From positions 1 through 16,037 of the forward strand of contig CAJTNN010000038.1 of the NCBI GenBank assembly GCA_910577585.1: a stretch of DNA of 16,037 bases, written 5' to 3'. This document shows, piece by piece, positions 1 to 6,242 of the stretch (position 1 is the first letter of the stretch; each line of letters starts with the position of its first letter). The notes below the pieces were generated by a model, which had not been told where the DNA came from, did no database searches, and saw only the letters and a list, made by a program, of their open reading frames with translations. Origin of the DNA: an uncultured Muribaculaceae bacterium (GTDB taxonomy: Bacteria > Bacteroidota > Bacteroidia > Bacteroidales > Muribaculaceae). The translations under genes were made by a program, and so were the position numbers.

Positions 1-200
1 TCGCCGCGCGGTTATGCCGTACAACATATTCTTGCGACATACTCCCCTGAATTTCGCGTTTCTTCCCCTTATTTTTTGCTTCTACGGCTCTTTTTTTTCT
101 TCTCGGACCCTTATTTTTTTGTTCTCCGGCCTGATTTTTTTTGCTCTCTTGCCTAAATTTTCCCTTTTATCCGTGTACTTGGTTATGCCTTGGACGGGAT
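1..200. other. Gene-free T-rich stretch
   Basis: No convincing gene is visible here. The plus strand is rich in T runs, especially from about 61 to 175, interrupted by short C-rich pieces. A plus-strand frame open from 14 to 376 starts with a hydrophobic, low-complexity segment and runs into the tandem repeat that follows. It shows no family-like motif and I regard it as a by-product of T-rich DNA. Nothing resembling a tRNA or a conserved promoter was recognised. Confidence 0.5.
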
Positions 201-373
201 TTACGGGAGAACTAGGGGCACGGGAGTACGGTGGATTACGGGAGTACGTTGGTTACGGGAGAACGGTGGATTACGGAAGTACGGAGTTTACGGGAGTACG
301 GGGCTTACGGGAGTACGGGGTTCATGGGAGAACGGTGGATTACGGGAGAACGGAGTTTACGGGAGAACGGGGA
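201..373. repeat. 17/18-bp tandem repeat, about ten copies
   Basis: About ten head-to-tail units can be laid out, starting near 201, 218, 236, 253, 271, 288, 305, 322, 340 and 357. The consensus is TTACGGGAGNACGGNG plus one or two bases. Units are 17 or 18 bp, the longer ones ending GGTGGA. The first, second and eighth copies are the most divergent. Because 17 is not a multiple of three and the unit has no stop codon, several plus-strand frames stay open across it. These give meaningless Tyr/Gly/Arg/Glu-rich reading frames. There are no unique spacers, so this is a minisatellite and not a CRISPR array. Its function is unknown. Confidence 0.9.
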
Positions 374-405
374 TAGCTTCTGGGCTTCGACTTCCGTGTC
401 GGGGC

Positions 406-444
406 GGGGCGCCCCTCCTCCCAGTGGGGCCTCCTCCCAGGGAG
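406..444. repeat. GC-rich patch with an 11-bp direct repeat
   Basis: A 10-bp palindrome, GGGGCGCCCC, lies at 406-415. The 11-mer CCTCCTCCCAG occurs at 414-424 and again at 430-440, a 16-bp step. Short self-complementary pieces (CTCCC/GGGAG at 434-444) are also present. The patch sits between the tandem repeat and the terminator-like hairpin at 465-502, and nothing in it looks coding. Confidence 0.6.
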
Positions 445-464
445 CTGCGCCTAAGATGAGATAA

Positions 465-502
465 ACCCCGCTGACGTTGGTTGGGTTCAACGGCAGCGGG
501 GT
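465..502 (-). terminator. Hairpin terminator after the GYF_2-TM2 gene
   Basis: A perfect 9-bp stem (ACCCCGCTG at 465-473 with CAGCGGGGT at 494-502) continues, past one mismatch, into a second 5-bp stem (CGTTG/CAACG) with an 8-nt loop. It starts 44 nt beyond the stop of the minus-strand gene. Minus-strand RNA after the stem reads UUAUCUCAUC, a modest U-rich tail. The plus-strand side (TGTATTTCTTTTTA) is also T-rich, so it could work in both directions. Confidence 0.6.
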
Positions 503-545
503 CTGTATTTCTTTTTATGTTGCGGCTGGACTATGCCGCTTATGC

Positions 546-1229
546 TCAGAAGATCGGGAAGGCGGAGGGGGTGTAGACGTATTTCTGGTCGAATTGCTGA
601 TCGGTCATGGTGAGCATATATATGCCTTGGATGAGGGTGATTATGCCCCACATGCCACAAGTGGCGAGACTTATCAAGAGGCAGATGAAGCCGCCGGTCA
701 CTTTTCCGCAATAGAAATAATGCACTCCGAGAGTGCCAAGGAATATGGCCAGTAGACCGGCTACAATCTTGGATTTGCCGCTCCACATCTGATTCTGGCC
801 ACCGTTGGGCATCATGGGATTCTCAATCCAGTTACCGGGATTGTTGGGATCGGGGATGCGGGGGCCACCTTGATATGGTCCATACCCGGGATTGCCATAG
901 GGTGAGTTCGCACCTCCCGCCGCAGGGTTGCCATATGGGGATTGCGGAGCTCCGTAAGGGTTCGAGTCGTGATAACCGCCATAATTAGCGGCATCTCCAT
1001 AGCCAGCAGACGCCTTCCCCGGCTCAGCCGACTGCACATCGACATCCACCGCATAGCCTCCACCAAGAAGATGGGCCAGCTCCGGACATGAAGCGGCGGT
1101 CTGCCAATCAGCCATACCGGGAGTCCATACTATCGAGGCCGGATTCAGGCCGAAGCGCATCAGTTCGGCAGCCGGCATCGGCCCCTGCTGCTGATTATTA
1201 TATATGATATACCAAGGTTGATTTTCCAT
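546..1229 (-). CDS. GYF_2-TM2 domain membrane protein
   Basis: The 227-residue protein has three parts. Residues 5-50 match the GYF_2 (DUF4339) pattern: WYIIYNNQQQGP, then a WTPGMADWQ segment. This fold is a putative protein- or peptide-binding module. Residues about 76-145 are a flexible linker rich in Gly, Tyr, Pro and Asn with recurring SPYGNP-like pieces. Residues about 151-205 form a TM2 domain: two hydrophobic segments, the first containing GTLGVHYFYCGK, separated by a short turn. The likely topology is an inner-membrane anchor with the GYF_2 module in the cytoplasm. GYF_2 fused to TM2 or RDD-type membrane modules is common in Bacteroidetes, but the function is not known. It follows der on the same strand, with a strong hairpin between them, so it is probably a separate unit. 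I saw no clear TAnnTTTG promoter upstream. Confidence 0.88.
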   Translation of the reverse strand: MENQPWYIIYNNQQQGPMPAAELMRFGLNPASIVWTPGMADWQTAASCPELAHLLGGGYAVDVDVQSAEPGKASAGYGDAANYGGYHDSNPYGAPQSPYGNPAAGGANSPYGNPGYGPYQGGPRIPDPNNPGNWIENPMMPNGGQNQMWSGKSKIVAGLLAIFLGTLGVHYFYCGKVTGGFICLLISLATCGMWGIITLIQGIYMLTMTDQQFDQKYVYTPSAFPIF

Positions 1230-1254
1230 AATGTCGGTTATCTCTTAAAATTGA

Positions 1255-1294
1255 ATATCAGTGGCAGGCCTATTTATCTGCCTGCCACTGATAT
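1255..1294 (-). terminator. 15-bp perfect hairpin between der and the TM2 gene
   Basis: The arm at 1255-1269 is exactly complementary to 1280-1294, giving 15 bp around a 10-nt loop (CTATTTATCT). It begins about 100 nt after the der stop and ends 25 nt before the TM2 gene start. Minus-strand RNA continues UCAAUUUUAAG, a short U run. It most likely terminates der transcription, but being so near the next start codon it could also act as structure in that gene's leader. Confidence 0.65.
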
Positions 1295-1394
1295 CTATAT
1301 AACGGTATGAATTACCTATTTGTTACACCTCCGGATAACATTCTTTGAAGTCGCTTAACCCACTTCAAATCATAGGCGGGTGCATCAGAGTGCA

Positions 1395-2714
1395 TCAGGA
1401 TTTGTCGCGCATGAAGATCTGAATCGGGGTGCCGTGGAAGTCCCACTTTTCGCGAATCTTATTCTCAAGGAATCGGCGATAGGGCTCCTTTACCCATTGC
1501 GGCAGATTGCAGAAGAATACGAATGTGGGCACAAATGAATCCTTCAGCATCGTGACATACTTGATCTTCACAAACTTACCCTTGTTGCTCGGCGGGGGAG
1601 TGATGGCGATCTGCTCAAGCATATAGGTGTTGAGCTGCGACGTGGGAATCACACGACGGCGATTCTCATAGACCTGAGTGGCAGTCTCGAGCACCTTGTG
1701 GATACGCTGCTTGGTGAGAGCCGAGGTGAAGAGAATCGGGAAATCGGTGAAGGGGGCAAACTTACCACGTATAGCCTCCTCGTAGCGCTTCTGCGCAGTG
1801 AGCGAACGGTCTTCGATAAGGTCCCACTTGTTGACACACACCACCAGGCCCTTCTTATTGCGCTGGATAAGCGAGAAGATATTGCCATCCTGCGCCTCAA
1901 TGCCACGGGTGGCATCAATCATCAGAATGCAGACATCGCTCGCCTCAATGGCACGGATAGAGCGGATGACACTGTAATATTCAATATCCTCGTTGACCTT
2001 CTGCTTCTTGCGTATGCCGGCTGTGTCTACAAGATAGAAGTCGAAGCCAAACTTGTTGTAACGGTGATAGATAGAGTCGCGTGTGGTGCCGGCAATATCG
2101 GTCACGATGTGGCGCTCTTCGCCGATAAAGGCGTTGATAAGCGATGATTTGCCGGCGTTAGGACGTCCGACGATGGCGAACTTCGCCACATTATCCTCGG
2201 GGCGGTCGTCGTCGGAGGGTGCGGGCATATCGGCCACGACGAGGTCGAGGAGGTCGCCGGTACCGGATCCGTTGGCCGACGACACCTCTACCGGGTCGCC
2301 GAGTCCGAGCGAGTAGAACTCCGGCACATTGAATCGTGCATCTCCCTTATCCTCCTTGTTGGCCACAAGGATGACCGGCTTCTTCGAACGCCGCAGGATA
2401 GCGGCCACCTTATCATCGAGGTCGGTGACGCCGGTCGAGGCGTCCACCACGAAGAGAATCACGTCGGCCTCCTGGATGGCAATCTCCACCTGCTTATTGA
2501 TCTCCTCCTCGAAGATATCATCGGAATTGACCACCCAACCGCCGGTGTCGACGATTGAGAATTCCTGGCCATTCCAGTCTACTTTTCCATACTGGCGGTC
2601 GCGGGTGGTGCCAGCCGTGTCATCGACGATGGCTGAGCGCGTCTGCGTCAAACGGTTAAACAGTGTGCTCTTGCCCACGTTCGGCCGCCCTACTATTGCT
2701 ACTAATCTGCTCAT
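1395..2714 (-). CDS. der: Ribosome assembly GTPase Der (EngA)
   Basis: Der is the tandem-domain GTPase needed for maturation of the 50S ribosomal subunit. Both GTPase domains are complete. In domain 1 the P-loop GRPNVGKS is at residues 9-16, DTGG at 56-59 and NKED at 119-122. In domain 2 the P-loop GRPNAGKS is at 183-190, DTAG at 230-233 and NKWD at 295-298. The C-terminal 90 residues form the KH-like domain, including the FFCNLPQWVKEPYRRFLEN region. The 439-residue length is normal for the family. It lies 131 nt downstream of era on the same strand, the usual Bacteroidales order, and may be co-transcribed with it. The start is placed at the methionine just before SRLVAIVGRPN, where Der proteins normally begin. 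Confidence 0.98.
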   Translation of the reverse strand: MSRLVAIVGRPNVGKSTLFNRLTQTRSAIVDDTAGTTRDRQYGKVDWNGQEFSIVDTGGWVVNSDDIFEEEINKQVEIAIQEADVILFVVDASTGVTDLDDKVAAILRRSKKPVILVANKEDKGDARFNVPEFYSLGLGDPVEVSSANGSGTGDLLDLVVADMPAPSDDDRPEDNVAKFAIVGRPNAGKSSLINAFIGEERHIVTDIAGTTRDSIYHRYNKFGFDFYLVDTAGIRKKQKVNEDIEYYSVIRSIRAIEASDVCILMIDATRGIEAQDGNIFSLIQRNKKGLVVCVNKWDLIEDRSLTAQKRYEEAIRGKFAPFTDFPILFTSALTKQRIHKVLETATQVYENRRRVIPTSQLNTYMLEQIAITPPPSNKGKFVKIKYVTMLKDSFVPTFVFFCNLPQWVKEPYRRFLENKIREKWDFHGTPIQIFMRDKS

Positions 2715-2746
2715 TATGTTATTTCTCTTTTCTCGTGGTTAGATTC

Positions 2747-2777
2747 TGCCGCCGGGCTTGATGCGATTGAGGCGGCA
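2747..2777 (-). terminator. Possible weak hairpin between era and der
   Basis: TGCCGCC at 2747-2753 is complementary to GGCGGCA at 2771-2777, with a 17-nt loop. There is no U run after it on the minus strand. It may be an attenuator or simply chance, so era-der read-through remains plausible. Confidence 0.25.
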
Positions 2778-2845
2778 TAATTCGGACTGCCCTCCTCTCC
2801 CCTACCCATGGCGCTTGGCAACATGATATAGCGGCAGGGAGGGAA

Positions 2846-3757
2846 TCAGTCGATATAGCCGAATTGTTTCAGCTTGTTCTCGCGGTTGCGCCAATCCTTC
2901 TCGACCTTGACAAAGATTTCGAGGAAGACACGCTTGTCGAAGAATTTCTCAATGTCGAGACGCGACTCAATGCCGACCTTCTTGATTTTCTCGCCACCCT
3001 TGCCGATGATGATACCTTTCTGAGAATCACGCTCAACATAGATGACAGCCATGATGTGGATGGCATTCTCCTTCTCATCGAACTTCTCTACAACTACCTC
3101 CGTGCTGTAAGGAATCTCCTTGTCGTAGTTCTGGAGGAGTTTCTCGCGGATAATCTCGGTGACAAAGAATCGGGCCGGCTTGTCGGTGAGGGCATCCTTG
3201 CCGAAGTATGGCGGAGCCACAGGGAGCAGCTCCACGATGCGGGCCTTCAGATTATCGACATTAAACTTCTCGGTGGCCGATGTGGGGAAAATCTCGGCAT
3301 TCGGCAGGCGCTTCTTCCATTGGGCGATGAGCTCTTCGAGTTGCTCATTGCCTTTGAGAAGGTCGACTTTATTGATTACGAGCAGCACCGGAATCGTCTC
3401 CTTGGCCACACGCGCGAGAAAGTCGGCGTTCTTCTCCGGGTCCTCCACCACGTCGGTGACATAGAGCAGGATATCCGCATCGGTGAGCGCACCCTCAGAG
3501 AATTCGAGCATCGACTCCTGCAGGCGATATTTCGGTTTGAGCACACCCGGAGTGTCGGAGTATACGATCTGATACTCAGGCGTGTTGACAATGCCCATGA
3601 TGCGATGACGCGTGGTCTGGGCCTTGTTGGTGATGATCGAGATGCGTTCGCCTACGAGATCATTCATCAGTGTGGACTTGCCCACATTCGGGTTGCCCAC
3701 TATGTTGACGAAACCCGCGCGATGTGCGGGTGTTACGGGAGTCTGCTGGTTTTCCAT
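2846..3757 (-). CDS. era: GTPase Era, 16S rRNA binding
   Basis: Era binds the 3' end of 16S rRNA and guides late 30S assembly. The GTPase motifs are intact: GNPNVGKS at residues 21-28, the switch-I QTTRHR near 47-52, DTPG at 68-71, NKVD at 129-132 and SAT at 160-162. The C-terminal type II KH domain carries the signature GKGG at 252-255 inside a SQKGIIIGKGGEKIKKVG context. At 303 residues it is the usual family length. Its single GTPase domain and KH loop distinguish it from Der next door. It sits between fabH and der. A terminator-like hairpin after fabH, with a further 139 nt before the era start, suggests its own promoter, although none was recognised. Confidence 0.98.
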   Translation of the reverse strand: MENQQTPVTPAHRAGFVNIVGNPNVGKSTLMNDLVGERISIITNKAQTTRHRIMGIVNTPEYQIVYSDTPGVLKPKYRLQESMLEFSEGALTDADILLYVTDVVEDPEKNADFLARVAKETIPVLLVINKVDLLKGNEQLEELIAQWKKRLPNAEIFPTSATEKFNVDNLKARIVELLPVAPPYFGKDALTDKPARFFVTEIIREKLLQNYDKEIPYSTEVVVEKFDEKENAIHIMAVIYVERDSQKGIIIGKGGEKIKKVGIESRLDIEKFFDKRVFLEIFVKVEKDWRNRENKLKQFGYID

Positions 3758-3896
3758 AATATATATCTAATTTTATATTCATCAGATATCGCCGGATCAT
3801 CTTGGCGCCCCTGTTGAATGCGAATTGCCGGGGGCGCGAATCCGGAGATACTCTTAGATATTAACGCCGGCGGTGGTGAAGATGTTTAGATAATCC

Positions 3897-3928
3897 AAAG
3901 GGCCGACCACTCTCGCAGCCGACCCTTT
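3897..3928 (-). terminator. Terminator-like hairpin after fabH
   Basis: Read as minus-strand RNA, 3918-3928 pairs with 3897-3907 as an 11-bp stem that includes two G-U wobbles (AAAGGG with CCCUUU at the base). Read as plus-strand RNA the same positions are mismatches, which suggests the structure works on the minus strand. It starts 86 nt after the fabH stop. The sequence beyond the stem (GGATTATC) has no long U run. Confidence 0.5.
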
Positions 3929-4013
3929 ATCGATATGTTATCCGCACAGGCATGTTGAGAGATGCCCTACGGTTATCATTCAGTCATGAGGCCCATCCGG
4001 CTTCTGCGGCCGG

Positions 4014-5006
4014 TCATTTCGGGTCGATGGCCCAGATAAGATACATCGCGCCCCAGGTGAAACCTGCGCCGAATGCAGTCATCACAATCTTGTCGCCCTT
4101 ATGGAGGCGATTCTTATACTCATCAAGACAGAGAGGGATCGAGGCAGCCGAAGTGTTGCCAAAATGCTGGATATTGACAAGCACCTTCTCCTCGGGCACC
4201 TTCAGGCGTCCGCCCACAGCCTCGATGATGCGCAGGTTGGCCTGATGAGGCACAAACCAGTCGATGTCGTCGACAGTGAGGTTGTTGCGCTGCATCACAT
4301 TCTGCGACGACGAGAGCATATCGCTCACGGCATGCTTATAGACGGCACGTCCCTCCTGATAGATGTAGTGTTCATCTGCATCTACGGTGGCATGGCTTGC
4401 GGGGAGCACACTGCCGCCGGCCTTCATCAGCAGGTGAGGCAGCCCCTCGCCGTTGACATGGAACTCGCCGTCGATGACACCGAGCTCCTCCTGCGAAGGC
4501 TCCACGAGCACGGCCGCCGCAGCGTCGCCGAAGAGCGGACATGTGGCACGGTCAGAATAGTTGGTCATGCTCGACATCTTCTCGGCGCAGACCACGATAA
4601 TTTTCTTATAAAGCCCCGACTCGATGTAGGCGCGGGCCGCCTGCATAGTGACGATGAAGCCGGCGCAAGCCGCCTGGATATCATAGCCATAAGCCGAAGT
4701 CAGACCGCAATCGTGCAGAATCACACTTGCCGTCGACGGGAATCGATAGTCGGGATTGGATGTGGCGCAGATCAGGAGGTCGATTTCCTCGGGAGCAGTG
4801 GCCGTGTCGGCCAGCAGTTTCTGCACAGCCTTCATGCCCAGATAGCTTGACCCCTTACCCTCCTCCTTGAGTATGCGGCGCTCTTTAATGCCTACGCGTG
4901 TGGTGATCCATTCATCGTTAGTGTCGACCATGCGCGAGAGCATGTCGTTGTCGAGAATGTCATCAGGCACGTAAGATGCTATGCCGCTTATAATTGCGTG
5001 TTGCAT
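4014..5006 (-). CDS. fabH: Beta-ketoacyl-ACP synthase III (FabH)
   Basis: FabH condenses acetyl-CoA (or a branched primer) with malonyl-ACP to start type II fatty-acid synthesis in the cytoplasm. The catalytic triad is visible: Cys114 in QAACAGF, His254 in FVPHQANLRI and Asn284 in HFGNTSAAS. The C-terminal GAGFTWGA loop is also present. The frame is open to an ATG at 5039, but I chose the internal ATG at 5006. The protein then begins MQHAIISGIASYVP, as FabH normally does, and is 330 residues long; the extra 11 residues upstream look unlike the family. It follows rpmF in the conserved Bacteroidales order but is separated from it by a strong hairpin with a U-tract, so it is probably transcribed on its own. 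Confidence 0.96.
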   Translation of the reverse strand: MQHAIISGIASYVPDDILDNDMLSRMVDTNDEWITTRVGIKERRILKEEGKGSSYLGMKAVQKLLADTATAPEEIDLLICATSNPDYRFPSTASVILHDCGLTSAYGYDIQAACAGFIVTMQAARAYIESGLYKKIIVVCAEKMSSMTNYSDRATCPLFGDAAAAVLVEPSQEELGVIDGEFHVNGEGLPHLLMKAGGSVLPASHATVDADEHYIYQEGRAVYKHAVSDMLSSSQNVMQRNNLTVDDIDWFVPHQANLRIIEAVGGRLKVPEEKVLVNIQHFGNTSAASIPLCLDEYKNRLHKGDKIVMTAFGAGFTWGAMYLIWAIDPK

Positions 5007-5071
5007 AGGTAACCAAGGGATTATTGAGGCCGCCCGCATAGCCGGAGCCTGATGGCCGGGCGCCCCCTATA

Positions 5072-5141
5072 TAAAAAATTTTTAGATTGTCTATGCGATG
5101 CGGCGGGTTTTGCGGCGCCGTCAGGCCATAGACAATCTAAA
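5072..5141 (-). terminator. Strong intrinsic terminator after rpmF
   Basis: The arms at 5081-5095 and 5127-5141 are a perfect 15-bp inverted repeat. Inside, 5101-5105 pairs with 5116-5120 (5 bp, plus a wobble) as an upper stem. On the minus strand the stem is followed at once by AAUUUUUUAUAUAG, a proper U-tract. It lies 173 nt after the rpmF stop and 65 nt before the fabH start, so it should end the yceD-rpmF transcript. Confidence 0.8.
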
Positions 5142-5314
5142 GCGTTTACCTGACCCTCTGAGCCCTCACTCCGCAAAGCGATGAGGATTGAAGGCCGCAG
5201 TCATGGTGGAATGCTCCCTGCTGGAGCCGACGGCTATCTCTGCGGGGGCATGACGTGCATAACCCTCCCGCATAGCATCGTGGCGCCGGGAGCAGCCAAT
5301 CTCACTTTCAGTGA

Positions 5315-5503
5315 TTAGAAAGTGACAGCGTTCTTGTCGATCACGAGTTTGCCGCGATAGTATCCGCACTCACCGCATACGTAGTGATACATGTGCCAAG
5401 CGCCACAGTTGGGGCAGATGGCGAGAGTGGGGATGAGAGCCTTGTCGTGTGTGCGACGTTTCGCTGTTCTGGTGTGCGATTGTCTGCGTTTAGGATGTGC
5501 CAT
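5315..5503 (-). CDS. rpmF: 50S ribosomal protein L32
   Basis: The 62-residue basic protein begins MAHPKRRQSHTRTAKRRTH, the typical L32 N-terminus. Four cysteines at 30, 33, 43 and 46 (CPNC and CGEC) form the zinc-ribbon found in the Cys-containing form of L32. Full-length copy. It follows yceD by 33 nt, as in many bacteria, and shares the promoter upstream of yceD. An 8-bp inverted repeat (5302-5309 with 5318-5325) places the TAA stop codon in its loop. Confidence 0.97.
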   Translation of the reverse strand: MAHPKRRQSHTRTAKRRTHDKALIPTLAICPNCGAWHMYHYVCGECGYYRGKLVIDKNAVTF

Positions 5504-5536
5504 TTTCTATTGTCTTTTTTTAGTTATTTTTTTATC

Positions 5537-6073
5537 TTAATCGTCGACACCCGGAGCCGAGGGATCCAGCTCGCCGGCATCGTCAAAATCTGCATCGTCG
5601 GCATCCTCACCATCCTCGCCTCCCGAGCGGTGCTTGCTCAGAGCCGCGGCCATGGCGCGATTGCACTTGCCAAGCGGATGGACATGACGGAGCGGTATGC
5701 ACAGCACCACCGTGTCGTAAAGCATATAGGCCACGTTGAGATAAGTGTTGCTCTCGGGGATGACCAATATGTCGTCGCTCTCGTCATTATAGCTTTCGCC
5801 ATATTTGACGATGATGTGATAGTCTGTGTCAATCTCAATCTCAAGCGGATCAAGACAACGGTCGCAAGGCACTTCGACTGTGCCTTTGCAATGGAATGTG
5901 CAATCATAGACATCGTGCTTCTTCTCAAGATCGAGATGCACTTTGACATCGGATTTGTGGATGTCGGTGCGCTCCATGTTCTTGAAGAACTCGGTATCTA
6001 TGAGGAAGTCCTGCTCATAATGCCCATCCTTGAGCTGAGCAAGCTGCACTTTGAATGCCGTGAATTTTCCCAC
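5537..6073 (-). CDS. YceD/DUF177 family protein
   Basis: This 178-residue protein matches the YceD/DUF177 family, encoded next to rpmF in most bacteria and linked to 23S rRNA or large-subunit assembly. The characteristic PCDRCLDPL segment gives a Cys70-x-x-Cys73 pair, and HPLGKCN at about 132-138 supplies the second conserved patch. The last 27 residues are rich in Asp, Glu and Gly and look disordered. It is the first gene of a two-gene unit with rpmF, and a TAnnTTTG promoter lies about 30 nt before its start. Family assignment is firm; the molecular role is known only in outline. Confidence 0.9.
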   Translation of the reverse strand: MGKFTAFKVQLAQLKDGHYEQDFLIDTEFFKNMERTDIHKSDVKVHLDLEKKHDVYDCTFHCKGTVEVPCDRCLDPLEIEIDTDYHIIVKYGESYNDESDDILVIPESNTYLNVAYMLYDTVVLCIPLRHVHPLGKCNRAMAAALSKHRSGGEDGEDADDADFDDAGELDPSAPGVDD

Positions 6074-6101
6074 AATATTGCTATATATTAAAAAAGCGCC
6101 A

Positions 6102-6132
6102 CAAAGTTAGTTAGTTTCGTGTTAATTACCAA
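6102..6132 (-). promoter_or_regulatory. Promoter of yceD-rpmF
   Basis: Minus-strand TAACTTTG (6102-6109) is a full match to the Bacteroidetes -7 element TAnnTTTG. TTGG, one mismatch from the -33 TTTG, lies 19 nt upstream. The region beyond (6133-6200) is made of A-tracts on the minus strand, as expected of an upstream element. The distance to the yceD start is about 28 nt. Confidence 0.65.
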
Positions 6133-6242
6133 CTTCTTTGGGCACTTTTTTTAATTTTCAGCCTTTTTCGGGCGTTTTTTGAATTTTTATATCTCTTTTT
6201 ACCTCATTTTCACCCTCTGAGGGGTGAGCGGGAGGGCGTGAA

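Noticed and set aside
201..373. CRISPR array
   Set aside because: Units are contiguous at 17-18 bp with no spacers, and no cas genes are present.
14..376. Plus-strand 120-codon frame with a hydrophobic N-terminus and Tyr/Gly repeats
   Set aside because: The first half is low-complexity T-rich DNA and the second half is the 17-bp repeat, which is open in several frames at once. There is no family resemblance.
1380..1398. 9-bp direct repeat GTGCATCAG at the der stop codon
   Set aside because: Too short and at a gene end; probably chance or a small slippage event with no visible role.
2864..3817. Plus-strand 317-codon frame
   Set aside because: Entirely antisense to era, whose protein is unmistakable; the opposite frame lacks any recognised domain.
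4101..4850. Plus-strand 249-codon frame
   Set aside because: Antisense to fabH with its full catalytic triad; shadow of high-GC codon usage.
5166..5369. Minus-strand 67-codon frame between rpmF and fabH
   Set aside because: Overlaps the 3' end of rpmF in another frame and has no recognisable features or start signal; more likely an untranslated tail before the terminator.
5384..6091. Plus-strand 235-codon frame
   Set aside because: Antisense to rpmF and yceD, and it crosses their promoter-proximal region; no motif seen.
6210..6227. Terminator for the M6 gene
   Set aside because: A 6-bp TCACCC/GGGTGA hairpin lies 16 nt after the stop, but the minus strand continues with A-rich rather than U-rich sequence, so support is too thin.
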